NCBI GenBank assembly: GCA_029248525.1 | Contig: JAQWJE010000057.1 | Location: 1 to 64,000 of the forward strand | Reading direction: 5' to 3' | From: Candidatus Binatia bacterium | GTDB lineage: Bacteria > Desulfobacterota > Binatia > UBA12015 | Length of the DNA stretch: 64,000 nt | In this document: one piece after another, positions 8,953-17,287 of the stretch | How the letters are laid out: each line of letters starts with the position of its first letter | How positions within the stretch are numbered: position 1 is the first letter of the stretch | Notes under the pieces: model-generated | What the model saw: only the letters and a program-made list of their open reading frames with translations | Database searches by the model: none | What the model was told of the DNA's origin: nothing | Program-made: the position numbers and the translations under genes

Positions 8953-10523
8953 GCGAGTTTTCTTCGGCTGACATCGGCGTCTGGCAGAGTCGCTTCTCGG
9001 GGATCTGCGATGAGATCGGCGCGGCTCTCAAGCGTGCTGCCTACTCGCCGAACGTGAAGGAACGCGAGGATTTCTCGTGCGCGCTCTTTACCCCCGCCGG
9101 CGAATTGGTCGGGCAGGCCGAACATATCCCGGTCCATCTCGGATCGATGGCGGCATCGGTGGCGGCCGCCATCGCTGCCTTCGAGGATCTGCAACCGGGC
9201 GATCAGGTCGTGGTCAACGACCCGTTCCACGGGGGAACGCATCTGAACGACATCACGTTTGTCGCACCCGTGCATGATGGGGAGGGCAGGCTGCTGGGCT
9301 ACGTGGCCAACCGCGCGCACCATGCCGATGTTGGTGGCTCGGTACCCGGCAGTCTGAGCGCCGAGGCGGTCGATTCTGTGGCCGAAGGTTTGGCCTTGCC
9401 GCCGGTGCGCGCGGTGCGCGGCGGTTTTTGGGAGCCCGATATCCGTCGCATCCTTCTGGCGAATACGCGCACGCCCGACGAGCGTGCCGGTGACCTGGAC
9501 GCGCAATGGGGTGCGAACCGCATGGGCGCCGCCCGGATTGTCGCGCTGGTGAATCGCCATGGTCTGGATGCGGTGGCCGAGGCCATGCAGAACGTTTGCG
9601 ACCATGCCGAGCGTTGTATGCAAAGCGAGCTTGCCGCAGCCTTTGGGGGGATCTCCGATCCTCTGGTGGCGGAGGATTTCCTTGAGGCCGCCACCGGCGA
9701 TCCGGTGCGCGTGCAAGTGGAAATCCGCTGGGAGCCGCGCGGTCTGGTGGCAGATTTTCGCGGGAGCGGCGCCGCGCGGCCCGGAGTCCCGAGCGCGGTG
9801 CGTGCGGTGACGCGCGCATGTCTGGAGTTTGCCGCGCGCACGATTACCTCGTCGGATGTGCCACGCAATGGAGGTGCCTCCCGCCTACTGCATCTGGAAA
9901 CCGAACCGGGTGCTGTCGTCGATGCGCTGGCACCGATGCCCGTGGGTGTCGGGAATGTCGAGGCCTCGCAACGGATTGCCGATGTCCTTCTGGCTGCATT
10001 GGGTCCGGGGTTTCCAGACCGTGTCGGTGCGGGCTCGCAGGGGACCATGAATAATCTGCTGATCGGCTCGGTACCCGGCGCACCTCGGAACTTTGTCTAC
10101 TACGAAACGATCGGCGGGGGGCAAGGCGGGCGGCCGGAACAGGCCGGGCAGAATGGCATCCATACCGGGATGACCAATACCGCCAACACGCCGGTGGAGG
10201 CTCTCGAGCATGCCTTTCCACTTATGGTCGAGTCCTACCGGTTGCGTTCGGGCAGCGGCGGCGCAGGGGCTTTTTCGGGGGGCGAGGGCATCGAACGCAC
10301 GTTGCGTCTGGAGGCCGATAGTCAGGTTACGTTGTTGGCCGGGCGTCGAGCCACCGGGGCATCGGGCATGGCAGGCGGGGCGCCGGGAGCACCTGGCCTG
10401 GATGAATACCGTCTCCCCGGTGGTACGCCCCAGATCTTCCCGCCGCTATCCACCCGTCGACTCCCTGCAGGCACGCGGGTGATTGTGCGGACTCCCGGTG
10501 GTGGTGGCCGCGGCCGGCCTTGA
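8949..10523 (+). CDS. hyuB: Hydantoinase/oxoprolinase subunit B
   Basis: This 524-aa partner of HyuA carries the typical HyuB blocks: NDPFHGGTH near residue 80, NRAHHADVGG near 120 and GGGQGG near 390. In characterised family members both subunits are needed for ATP-dependent hydrolysis of N-methylhydantoin, 5-oxoproline or related cyclic amides. Its stop is immediately followed by the convergent stop of the S41 peptidase gene, with no intervening bases and no terminator hairpin between them. No third (gamma) subunit of the acetone carboxylase type is present, which makes the hydantoinase/oxoprolinase reading more likely. Confidence 0.92.
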   Translation: MSEFSSADIGVWQSRFSGICDEIGAALKRAAYSPNVKEREDFSCALFTPAGELVGQAEHIPVHLGSMAASVAAAIAAFEDLQPGDQVVVNDPFHGGTHLNDITFVAPVHDGEGRLLGYVANRAHHADVGGSVPGSLSAEAVDSVAEGLALPPVRAVRGGFWEPDIRRILLANTRTPDERAGDLDAQWGANRMGAARIVALVNRHGLDAVAEAMQNVCDHAERCMQSELAAAFGGISDPLVAEDFLEAATGDPVRVQVEIRWEPRGLVADFRGSGAARPGVPSAVRAVTRACLEFAARTITSSDVPRNGGASRLLHLETEPGAVVDALAPMPVGVGNVEASQRIADVLLAALGPGFPDRVGAGSQGTMNNLLIGSVPGAPRNFVYYETIGGGQGGRPEQAGQNGIHTGMTNTANTPVEALEHAFPLMVESYRLRSGSGGAGAFSGGEGIERTLRLEADSQVTLLAGRRATGASGMAGGAPGAPGLDEYRLPGGTPQIFPPLSTRRLPAGTRVIVRTPGGGGRGRP

Positions 10524-11927
10524 TCAGAGAATCCCGTCCAGACGTTTATGTTCGCCGAGGTAGTTTTGCGGCAGCGGGCCCGCGCTTGCGGGGGCAGCGA
10601 GTGTTTCGGTCGGACACGATCGGGTCGTGAGCAACGCCAGGGCTGTAGCCAGGCTGGCCTCATCGGGATTGCCCAGAGGTGTTTCCCAGCCGTCGCGGGC
10701 CCGACAATTCACGGGAATGCCGGAGAAATAGCCCCCGTCTCTGTCGGCATTTTCCAGAGAGAGCGCCACGGTGCGCAGCCGGCGTTCTCCGTCGCAGTAG
10801 TCCTGAGCAATCTGTCCGACCGGTTTTCCGTAGGTAGGCGTGCCGACCACAGCCACGCGGATGTCTTCGGGGTAGGGCTTCAGGCTATGGAGCAGAAGCT
10901 CGCTTGCGGAAGCCGTCTGCTGCGTGGTCAAAAATACGATGTCGGTAAAGGAGCCCTCCACCAGAGACTCGTCGCGGTAGCGGGCGCGGAACTCTCCGAT
11001 TCCATTTCTTTCTTGATTCTGCTCGTTAAAGCGAATGTAGTACATAATCTTGCCGCGCAAGCGGCTGCCGGCGACCATGCCGGCCAGCGCTTCGGCAACG
11101 GCGAGCGAACCACCACCATTGTAGCGGAGATCGATGACGATTTTGCGTACCGCGGATCGGTTGAAGCGCTCGATGGCTGCGGCAAATGCATTGACTGCCG
11201 GGGGGACAAAAGAGCGCAGCCGCATGTAGCCGATGGATTCGCCTCGGATGGAAAGGATTTCGGAGTCCGGTAGGGGATTGACCGCGAAGTTGGCAACCGC
11301 GACCGAGAAAGGTCCCTGCGCATTTCCCTGCGGATCTCTGAAGCTCAGCGCACGCGTCGTGCCCTCCCGAATATTGGGGTAGCCCAGCGCGGCAGTTAGC
11401 GAGCCCGGGTCTGAAAACGAGCTGACGCGAACATCATCGATCGCCACCAGTTCCCAACCACGACGGACTCCTGCTTGATGCATCGGTCCTCCCTCGATCG
11501 TTTCCTTAACGATCAAGCGTCGCGAATCTGCGGTCAAAAGGAACGAGAACCCATAGCTCAATGCCTGCCCTGCGTTTTGACGATCCTCTGCCTCAGGTGA
11601 AGTAATATAGGAAAACCCTCGATCGTATTGTCCGGGTTGCCAGCGCAGGGCGGCGACGACGGCCTCATCGTTCGGGTACTCTCTCGTCTGGAGCTCTGCG
11701 TATTTTTCCTGCTGCAGCGACTCGTCGTTCCAGAGATAATCTTGCTCGAAAATCTCGAGCACGCGATCTTTTCCGCGTCCCTGGGCACAGCTGGGCTCGG
11801 AGCTGGGAGGCTTGGAGGTATTGTTCTGCGCCCCCGATCCCCCTCCGCAGCCGGTCAGCGCCATGGAAATCAGACCCACCGCAATCAGGTGGCTGGGGGC
11901 AAGCGACGATTGGTGGGGTCGATGCAT
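10524..11927 (-). CDS. S41 family peptidase lipoprotein (C-terminal processing protease type)
   Basis: This 467-aa envelope protease has a lipobox LTGC with Cys at residue 27. A PDZ-like region spans about residues 125-205, and the S41 catalytic domain follows. The catalytic pair is visible: Ser in TASASE (about residue 340) and Lys in PTYGKP (about 368). Their spacing matches that of the E. coli Prc protease as I recall it. The block DLRYNGGGS near 266-274 is typical of the fold. It is divergently arranged with the phosphotransferase gene across about 100 bp. Its likely job is processing or turnover of periplasmic or outer-membrane proteins. Lipid anchoring is predicted from the signal alone. 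Confidence 0.88.
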   Translation of the reverse strand: MHRPHQSSLAPSHLIAVGLISMALTGCGGGSGAQNNTSKPPSSEPSCAQGRGKDRVLEIFEQDYLWNDESLQQEKYAELQTREYPNDEAVVAALRWQPGQYDRGFSYITSPEAEDRQNAGQALSYGFSFLLTADSRRLIVKETIEGGPMHQAGVRRGWELVAIDDVRVSSFSDPGSLTAALGYPNIREGTTRALSFRDPQGNAQGPFSVAVANFAVNPLPDSEILSIRGESIGYMRLRSFVPPAVNAFAAAIERFNRSAVRKIVIDLRYNGGGSLAVAEALAGMVAGSRLRGKIMYYIRFNEQNQERNGIGEFRARYRDESLVEGSFTDIVFLTTQQTASASELLLHSLKPYPEDIRVAVVGTPTYGKPVGQIAQDYCDGERRLRTVALSLENADRDGGYFSGIPVNCRARDGWETPLGNPDEASLATALALLTTRSCPTETLAAPASAGPLPQNYLGEHKRLDGIL

Positions 11928-12027
11928 GACTCCAAACTATCTGCCTCGAATTTAGGTGTCGATGAAAAGCTTTTCGGAATTGCGCAAATGCTTTGCCGTT
12001 ACGCCAAGGACTCGATATCCGAAGACC

Positions 12028-13392
12028 ATGGCACAAGAATCAAAACCCGAATTCAATGCAGAAGATCTGGCTCCGGAATGGAGGCGCGCGATCGCTTACG
12101 TCGAAGAACATGTGGGTGGGCGCGTGGTTCGTGCCGAGAGGCAGGCGCGCTGGCGGCCGGCCTGGTTTTTCGACGTCGAGACCTCGGGCGGGATTGTCCC
12201 CATCTATTTTCGAGGCGCGCGAGGCGAAGCCGGTCTGGGGGTCTATACGCTGGACCACGAAGGTGCGGTTCTGGAGGTTCTTGCCGAAAATGGAGTGCCT
12301 GTCCCGAAAGTCTGGGGCGTGTGTAGTGACCCACCCGGTCTGGTCCTCGAGCGTTCTCCGGGTCGCGCGAATCTGGCGACTGCCGAAAGTGAAGAAGAGC
12401 GGACCACAGTCTTTCGGGAGTACATGGAATGGCTGGCGAAGATGCATGAAATCGATCTGGCCGATTTCGAAGCCCGCGGGCTGACGCGGCCGCCGGATGA
12501 GGCTACGCGTGCGCTTGGCGACCTTGCCTCCTGGGAGAAAGCTTATCGCGGGAACAAGGTCCGACCCGAACCGATGATTGAGTTTGTGCTTGCTTGGCTG
12601 AAGCGGCATATGCCGCAAGACCGTGACGAGACCACCTTCCTCTGCGGCGACGCCGGCCAGTTCATCTTCGAAGACGGGCATATGACCGCCGTGCTCGATC
12701 TGGAGTTGGCGTATCTCGGGGATCCCGCCGCCGATCTGGGTGCCCTTTTCGGCCGCACCTTGAGCGAGCCACTGGGAGATTTGCTCGCCGGGATTCGCCA
12801 CTACGAATCTTGTCGGGGCATTGAGGTAGACCCGCGCGTGGTGCAATACCACGCTGTCCGCTTCGGGATTTGCACACCCCTGGCGGTTTCACACCTCTGT
12901 GCCGAGCCGCCCCCGGGGCTGGTGTACGCCCAATACCTTGGTTGGTACGTAGTCTATGGCCGGGCTTCGCTGGAATGGATCGCCGGCTTGATGGGGATTG
13001 ATCTGGAGGCTCCCGCCGATCCGGTGGCTGAGGCTTCCATGTACGCGCCGGCGTTTTCCTCGATGCGTGCGGCGCTGCAGCCCAAGCCGGAGGACTCGAC
13101 GTTCGCTGCTTTCGAGAAAGATTGTATCGATCGCAGCGCGATCTACCTGCAACGCGCCGATCAATATGGTGCTGCAATCGAGCAGGCGAATCAGGCGGAG
13201 GCCCTGGTGCTTCTGAATTCTGCCGAACCGGTTTCCGACGAGCAGCTTGAGGCTCTGGTCGCACGGGAGGATCCGGCAAACGATGAGGCCTTGATTCGCT
13301 TCTTTCATCGGCGCTTGTTGCGCCAGGAGTTTCTGCTGTCCCCGGCGATGCGGGAGCTCGAAAATATCGAGATTCCCCGGTTGATCGGATGA
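12028..13392 (+). CDS. APH-family phosphotransferase-like protein with altered catalytic loop
   Basis: This 454-aa protein has the aminoglycoside-phosphotransferase/choline-kinase-like fold, and its relatives are often annotated near acyl-CoA dehydrogenases. The usual Brenner-type loop HGDxxxxN is replaced by CGDAGQF at residues 206-212: the Asp is kept, His is Cys, and the Asn position is Gln or absent. The second metal block is VLDLELAYLGDP (about 222-233). The C-terminal ~150 residues extend beyond the common fold. The ATG at 12028 is preferred over an upstream in-frame ATG at 11956 because the upstream segment is not family-like. It overlaps mtfA by four bases (ATGA). Activity on any small molecule is unproven. 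Confidence 0.75.
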   Translation: MAQESKPEFNAEDLAPEWRRAIAYVEEHVGGRVVRAERQARWRPAWFFDVETSGGIVPIYFRGARGEAGLGVYTLDHEGAVLEVLAENGVPVPKVWGVCSDPPGLVLERSPGRANLATAESEEERTTVFREYMEWLAKMHEIDLADFEARGLTRPPDEATRALGDLASWEKAYRGNKVRPEPMIEFVLAWLKRHMPQDRDETTFLCGDAGQFIFEDGHMTAVLDLELAYLGDPAADLGALFGRTLSEPLGDLLAGIRHYESCRGIEVDPRVVQYHAVRFGICTPLAVSHLCAEPPPGLVYAQYLGWYVVYGRASLEWIAGLMGIDLEAPADPVAEASMYAPAFSSMRAALQPKPEDSTFAAFEKDCIDRSAIYLQRADQYGAAIEQANQAEALVLLNSAEPVSDEQLEALVAREDPANDEALIRFFHRRLLRQEFLLSPAMRELENIEIPRLIG

Positions 13393-14162
13393 TGAAATGG
13401 TGGCGCAAGCGCCGCCGAGCGCGTGTGCAGGCCCGGCCGTTTCCCGCGCAATGGCGCGAGATTGTTGAGAGGAACTTTGGGCTTTTTGCTTCTCTTACCT
13501 CGGTGGAGCAGGACGATCTGATTAATCGGATGAAGGTCTTTCTGGCCGAGAAGAAATTCGAAGGCTGCGGTGGCCTCGAGATGACCGACGAAATTCGGGT
13601 GACGGTCGCGGCGCAGGCCTGCCTGCTTTTGCTGCATCAGGAGGACCCGCACTACTACCCCCATTTGATGACGATCCTGATCTATCCTCATGCCTATGTG
13701 GCCAGCCAGAAGCGGGTCCTCGCGGGAGGCATCGTGGTCGAGGAGCCATCGGCCCGCCTTGGTGAGTCCTGGGTGCGCGGCGTGGTGGTGCTTTCGTGGG
13801 ACGATGTGCGCTCGGGGGCTTCGTGCGCAAACGACGGGCATAACGTCGTGTTGCATGAGTTCGCACATCAACTCGATCAGGAAGACGGTGTTTCTGACGG
13901 CGCGCCGATTCTGGAGCAGCGCAGTCACTATGTCGCCTGGGCGCGCGTTCTGGGCGCCGAGTTCGAGGATCTTCGCTCGCGTCTGGATCGTGGGCGGAGC
14001 ACCGATATTGATCCCTATGCCGCCACAGACCCCGCCGAGTTCTTCGCTGTTGTGACCGAGGCGTTTTTCGAGAAGCCAAAATCGCTGCGCCGCAAGCACC
14101 CGGAGCTATACGAGGAGTTGTCGGCTTACTACGCTCAGGATCCGGCCGGTTGGGGGCGGTAG
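13389..14162 (+). CDS. mtfA: MtfA-type zinc metallopeptidase
   Basis: This 257-aa protein carries the zincin motif HEFAH at residues 156-160 in the context VLHEFAHQLD, which is typical of the M90/MtfA family. In E. coli, MtfA binds the glucose repressor Mlc and has aminopeptidase activity; no Mlc homologue is visible here, so the partner is unknown. A highly basic N-terminus (KRRRAR) precedes the domain. Translation is coupled to the phosphotransferase through an ATGA overlap, which is an unusual pairing. The gene ends one base before the convergent SDR gene. Confidence 0.88.
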   Translation: MMKWWRKRRRARVQARPFPAQWREIVERNFGLFASLTSVEQDDLINRMKVFLAEKKFEGCGGLEMTDEIRVTVAAQACLLLLHQEDPHYYPHLMTILIYPHAYVASQKRVLAGGIVVEEPSARLGESWVRGVVVLSWDDVRSGASCANDGHNVVLHEFAHQLDQEDGVSDGAPILEQRSHYVAWARVLGAEFEDLRSRLDRGRSTDIDPYAATDPAEFFAVVTEAFFEKPKSLRRKHPELYEELSAYYAQDPAGWGR

Positions 14163-14163
14163 G

Positions 14164-14955
14164 CTATTTCATCGTGGTCCGTCGAACCTGACGTCGCATG
14201 AAGCCCGGGGCCAGCGCGCGCACCACGTAGCCTGCTTGAATAAAAGCAGGGTGCGTCAGCTCACGATCTCCGCGCTTCAGGGCGCGAATGATTTTTTCGA
14301 TGAGGCTTTCGACCGAGACCATGCTGTTTTTAGCGACAGGTGGCATCCGTTGCAGTGCCTCTTCGTCGAAGAAAGGCGTACGAATGGCACCGGGGCAGAC
14401 CGTCAGCGTATGAATGCCGTGTTCCTCAAGCTCAAGAGAGATGGACTCGGCCAATCCGACCATGGCGAACTTGCTCGCCGCGTAGGCGGATTCGTCCGGT
14501 GGGGCAATTTTGCCGGCAACCGAGGCGATGAACACAAGCCAACCTTCGCGACGTTGGACCATCTGCGGGACCAGAGCCTTGGTGACATACAGAGATCCGA
14601 GATAATTGACTCGCATCATGCGCTCCATATCGTCCACGTCCCAGTCGAGGAAGCGACGATGGTGGCCGTAGCCGGCATTGTTGACCAGGAGATCAATACC
14701 ACCGAACGCCTCACTCAGTTTGTGGCAGGCCCTCTCGGCTTCCAGTCTTTCCGCGATATCGGCAACCGCAAACGCTGCCTCGCCGCCCAAGGAGCGAATC
14801 TCCTGGGCGAGAACTTCCAATTCGGATTCGCGCCGCGCGACGAGCGCGAGGCGTGCATTCTGTTTCGCCAATTCCAGCGCCAGAGCTCGACCAATACCGC
14901 TGGATGCACCGGTGATCAGAACGCGTCGGTCGCGAAAAGAGGTTAATTGACTCAT
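14164..14955 (-). CDS. Short-chain dehydrogenase/reductase (classical SDR)
   Basis: This 263-aa oxidoreductase has the cofactor motif TGASSGIG (residues 15-22), NNAG near 90, a catalytic Ser near 144 and the YAASK active-site block near 157. Arg residues after the second strand (ARRESE) suggest a preference for NADP(H). The C-terminal basic segment (RRQVRR) resembles the membrane-associated ketoreductases of lipid metabolism. It lies directly downstream of the Nudix-histidine kinase pair on the same strand with a 26-bp gap, so it may be the last gene of that operon. Substrate unknown. Confidence 0.85.
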   Translation of the reverse strand: MSQLTSFRDRRVLITGASSGIGRALALELAKQNARLALVARRESELEVLAQEIRSLGGEAAFAVADIAERLEAERACHKLSEAFGGIDLLVNNAGYGHHRRFLDWDVDDMERMMRVNYLGSLYVTKALVPQMVQRREGWLVFIASVAGKIAPPDESAYAASKFAMVGLAESISLELEEHGIHTLTVCPGAIRTPFFDEEALQRMPPVAKNSMVSVESLIEKIIRALKRGDRELTHPAFIQAGYVVRALAPGFMRRQVRRTTMK

Positions 14956-14981
14956 GGGAAATACAGCTCCGACGTTCTCAT

Positions 14982-16607
14982 CTAAGGCTTGGTTCCTGCC
15001 AATGTCCGCAGTCGAAGCGGCAGACGCACGGTAAAGAGGGAACCCTGACCGGGCTCGCTGGTAGCGTCAATTGTTCCACCCAGAAGTTCGACGTACCGTT
15101 CTACGAGGTGCAAGCCCAGCCCGGCACCACCGACTTTTCGGGTCAGCGGGTCGGCACCCTGCCGGAAGGGTTCAAAAACGAAATTTAAAGTATCCGCGGT
15201 CATTCCTTCGCCAGTATCGCGAATCGAAAAGCAGATTCCATCTTGGGTCTCTTCGGCTCTGAGCAGGACAAATCCGTCGGTGGTAAACTTGAAGGCATTG
15301 GAAAGCAGGTTCCGAACGATGACCTCTATCTTTCCCCGGTCGGAAAAAATCAGGGGGAGATCGTCTGAAATCTGCGTTTGGTAGTCGACCCCGGCGGCCG
15401 CGTGCGGGACTGCACCTTCTGCGGCAATCCGCTCGAATAATTGCCGGAGGTCGATCTCTTCGAGGGCCATCGGCATCTCGCCCGAGTCGAGTTGGCTGAG
15501 GTTCAGTGTCTCGTTGATCAACTCAAGCAGGGCGGCACCGCTTCGCTCGATGCGCCGCAGGCTGTCTCGCTGTTCATCGTTCACGCTGCCGAAAGCCTCA
15601 TCGAGCATGAGGTCCGCATAGCCGAGAACTACGTGCAGCGGCGTCCGGAGTTCATGGGACATGGTCGCGACAAACTCGCTCTTGAGCCTGCTGGCAGCGC
15701 CAAGAGCTTTGACGAGATTCGCATTTTCGAGTCCGTAAGCGAGACGTCGCGCGACGGCTCGCGAAAGTCTCAGCTGATGCCGTTCCAGAAGGGATTCATT
15801 GCTGTCTCGAGCGAGGAGAAGGACTCCGAGAACCTGGTTGTCCGTATGAAGCGGAGCGGCGATAAACTGGCCAATTCGCAGGGGCTGCCAGAGAGAGATC
15901 GGCAGAAAGTCCTGATCATTCATGTCGTGGCACATGACGCCACGCTCTTTGCGCATGAGTTCGGCAAAGCTTTGATCCCGTCCCAGGCGGATGCCGCTCA
16001 GAAGCTGACGATCTTCTTTGGTGCCGCCAATGAAGGGCTGGGGTTTGAAGGCGCGTTCGCTTTCCTCCCATAGGAAAAGTGCCGAGATCGTAGCGCGGGC
16101 GGCCTCGTGAAGCATGCCGAGGGCACGTTCGGCCATAGACTCTGTATTGTCGCGCAGGGCAAGGGCTTCGTCGACGGAGAGAAGGGTCCTCGCACGGAGG
16201 CTCCGAATGTGCTCGGCGGTTACGTCCTCCCGGATGAGCAAAATATGGTTGCCGACGGCCCCCGTCGGAAAAAGATGCAGACGAAAATATTTTTGGCCCG
16301 GCAGGCCCGGCACACTGTACTCGAGTTGGAAATCGGAAGGAGGCTGACCCTGCAGCGAAATTTCTTTCAGCGCTGCGGCGAGGGCCAGAGCTTGCTCCTG
16401 ATGATCGAGATGGGAGCGCCAGCGATCAAGGTAGTTTTCGCCACAAACGGCGTCGCCCGGGCGCTTTCCTCCGGAGGCGGCTTCGAGATTTCGCCAGGCG
16501 CGATTGACCTGAACGACAGTCCCTTTGGTGTCGAGGATGGCGATCGCCTGCGGGAGCGCTTCCAGCGCGGCCGCCGAAAGATCGATACTTTTCGATTCGG
16601 TCGTCAC
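14982..16607 (-). CDS. PAS-GAF sensor histidine kinase, no membrane segment
   Basis: This 541-aa cytoplasmic sensor kinase starts at a GTG at 16607 that overlaps the Nudix stop (GTGA). A longer in-frame reading upstream is antisense-like and not protein-like. A PAS domain spans about residues 10-130 and a GAF domain 145-295. The HisKA box SHELRTPLH carries the phosphoacceptor His318. The ATPase domain has NLLSNAFKF (433-441), DTGEGM (464-469) and GGAGLGL (493-499). No transmembrane segment is evident, so it should sense an intracellular or diffusible signal. No response regulator lies nearby, so it is an orphan kinase. Coupling to a Nudix hydrolase hints at a link to nucleotide-sugar or redox metabolism, but this is inference. 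Confidence 0.92.
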   Translation of the reverse strand: MTTESKSIDLSAAALEALPQAIAILDTKGTVVQVNRAWRNLEAASGGKRPGDAVCGENYLDRWRSHLDHQEQALALAAALKEISLQGQPPSDFQLEYSVPGLPGQKYFRLHLFPTGAVGNHILLIREDVTAEHIRSLRARTLLSVDEALALRDNTESMAERALGMLHEAARATISALFLWEESERAFKPQPFIGGTKEDRQLLSGIRLGRDQSFAELMRKERGVMCHDMNDQDFLPISLWQPLRIGQFIAAPLHTDNQVLGVLLLARDSNESLLERHQLRLSRAVARRLAYGLENANLVKALGAASRLKSEFVATMSHELRTPLHVVLGYADLMLDEAFGSVNDEQRDSLRRIERSGAALLELINETLNLSQLDSGEMPMALEEIDLRQLFERIAAEGAVPHAAAGVDYQTQISDDLPLIFSDRGKIEVIVRNLLSNAFKFTTDGFVLLRAEETQDGICFSIRDTGEGMTADTLNFVFEPFRQGADPLTRKVGGAGLGLHLVERYVELLGGTIDATSEPGQGSLFTVRLPLRLRTLAGTKP

Positions 16608-17185
16608 GGGTTGGATACGCCTCGTTGCAGGCTCAAGTAGTGAAATGCACAAAGAACCAATGCGTGGGAAATTTTCCCGCTTTGAATCAGGTCCGGTATG
16701 CTGCTGAGCGGGGCGAGCAGCACCTCGGTTTCTTCGGTTGTATCGAAATTGGTCGCACCCCGGAGCGTGCAGTCGTGGGCCACGAACATATGGCAGCGAT
16801 TGCCCTGAATGGCAGGATTGGGGTGTGCGATGCCGAGGGGTTCGACCCGAGCCGAATCGTATCCAGTTTCCTCGCGCATTTCCCGGAGTGCGCCATCCCC
16901 GGGTGACGGATCTTCCGGATCGAGCATCCCACCGGGTATTTCCAGTGTGAAGTCCTCGACGCCATGACGAAATTGGCGAATCAGGACGACTTCGCCAGCG
17001 GATGTGAGAGGAACGATATTGACCCAATCTCCGGTCTCGAGAACGAAAAAGTCGTGCCGCTGGCCGGTTCTTGGGGAGCGACTGGTGTTTTTGCGGACGC
17101 CGAAGATGCGATTTTGCGTCAGCTTTTCGGAATCGAGGCGTTGCCAGCGACCGAGTCGCCCGGGTCCTTGATAAATACCGCTCAT
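16604..17185 (-). CDS. Nudix hydrolase, ADP-ribose pyrophosphatase-like
   Basis: This 193-aa protein resembles ADP-sugar pyrophosphatases. It has the EIPGGM entry to the Nudix box at 82-87 and REMREETGY at 101-109. The box spacing is slightly longer than the common consensus because of a Pro/Gly-rich insert. The expected reaction is hydrolysis of ADP-ribose or another NDP-linked compound. The ATG at 17185 is chosen; longer readings run antisense into the glycosyltransferase gene. Its stop overlaps the histidine kinase GTG. The 102 bp upstream are shared with the divergent glycosyltransferase gene and should hold both promoters. Confidence 0.85.
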   Translation of the reverse strand: MSGIYQGPGRLGRWQRLDSEKLTQNRIFGVRKNTSRSPRTGQRHDFFVLETGDWVNIVPLTSAGEVVLIRQFRHGVEDFTLEIPGGMLDPEDPSPGDGALREMREETGYDSARVEPLGIAHPNPAIQGNRCHMFVAHDCTLRGATNFDTTEETEVLLAPLSSIPDLIQSGKISHALVLCAFHYLSLQRGVSNP

Positions 17186-17287
17186 GGGAAGTTCCTTATT
17201 TAGGACAAAATAGGGCATCCTGCCATGGACGCGGGGCGGATCTCTTGAGAGTGCCGGATTGACGCCGTAAAGCTGTGTTCTTCTCAG

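Noticed and set aside
16608-17027. A 140-residue N-terminal extension of the histidine kinase
   Set aside because: The extension overlaps the Nudix gene in another frame and reads as basic, low-quality sequence; the GTG at the Nudix stop is the better start.
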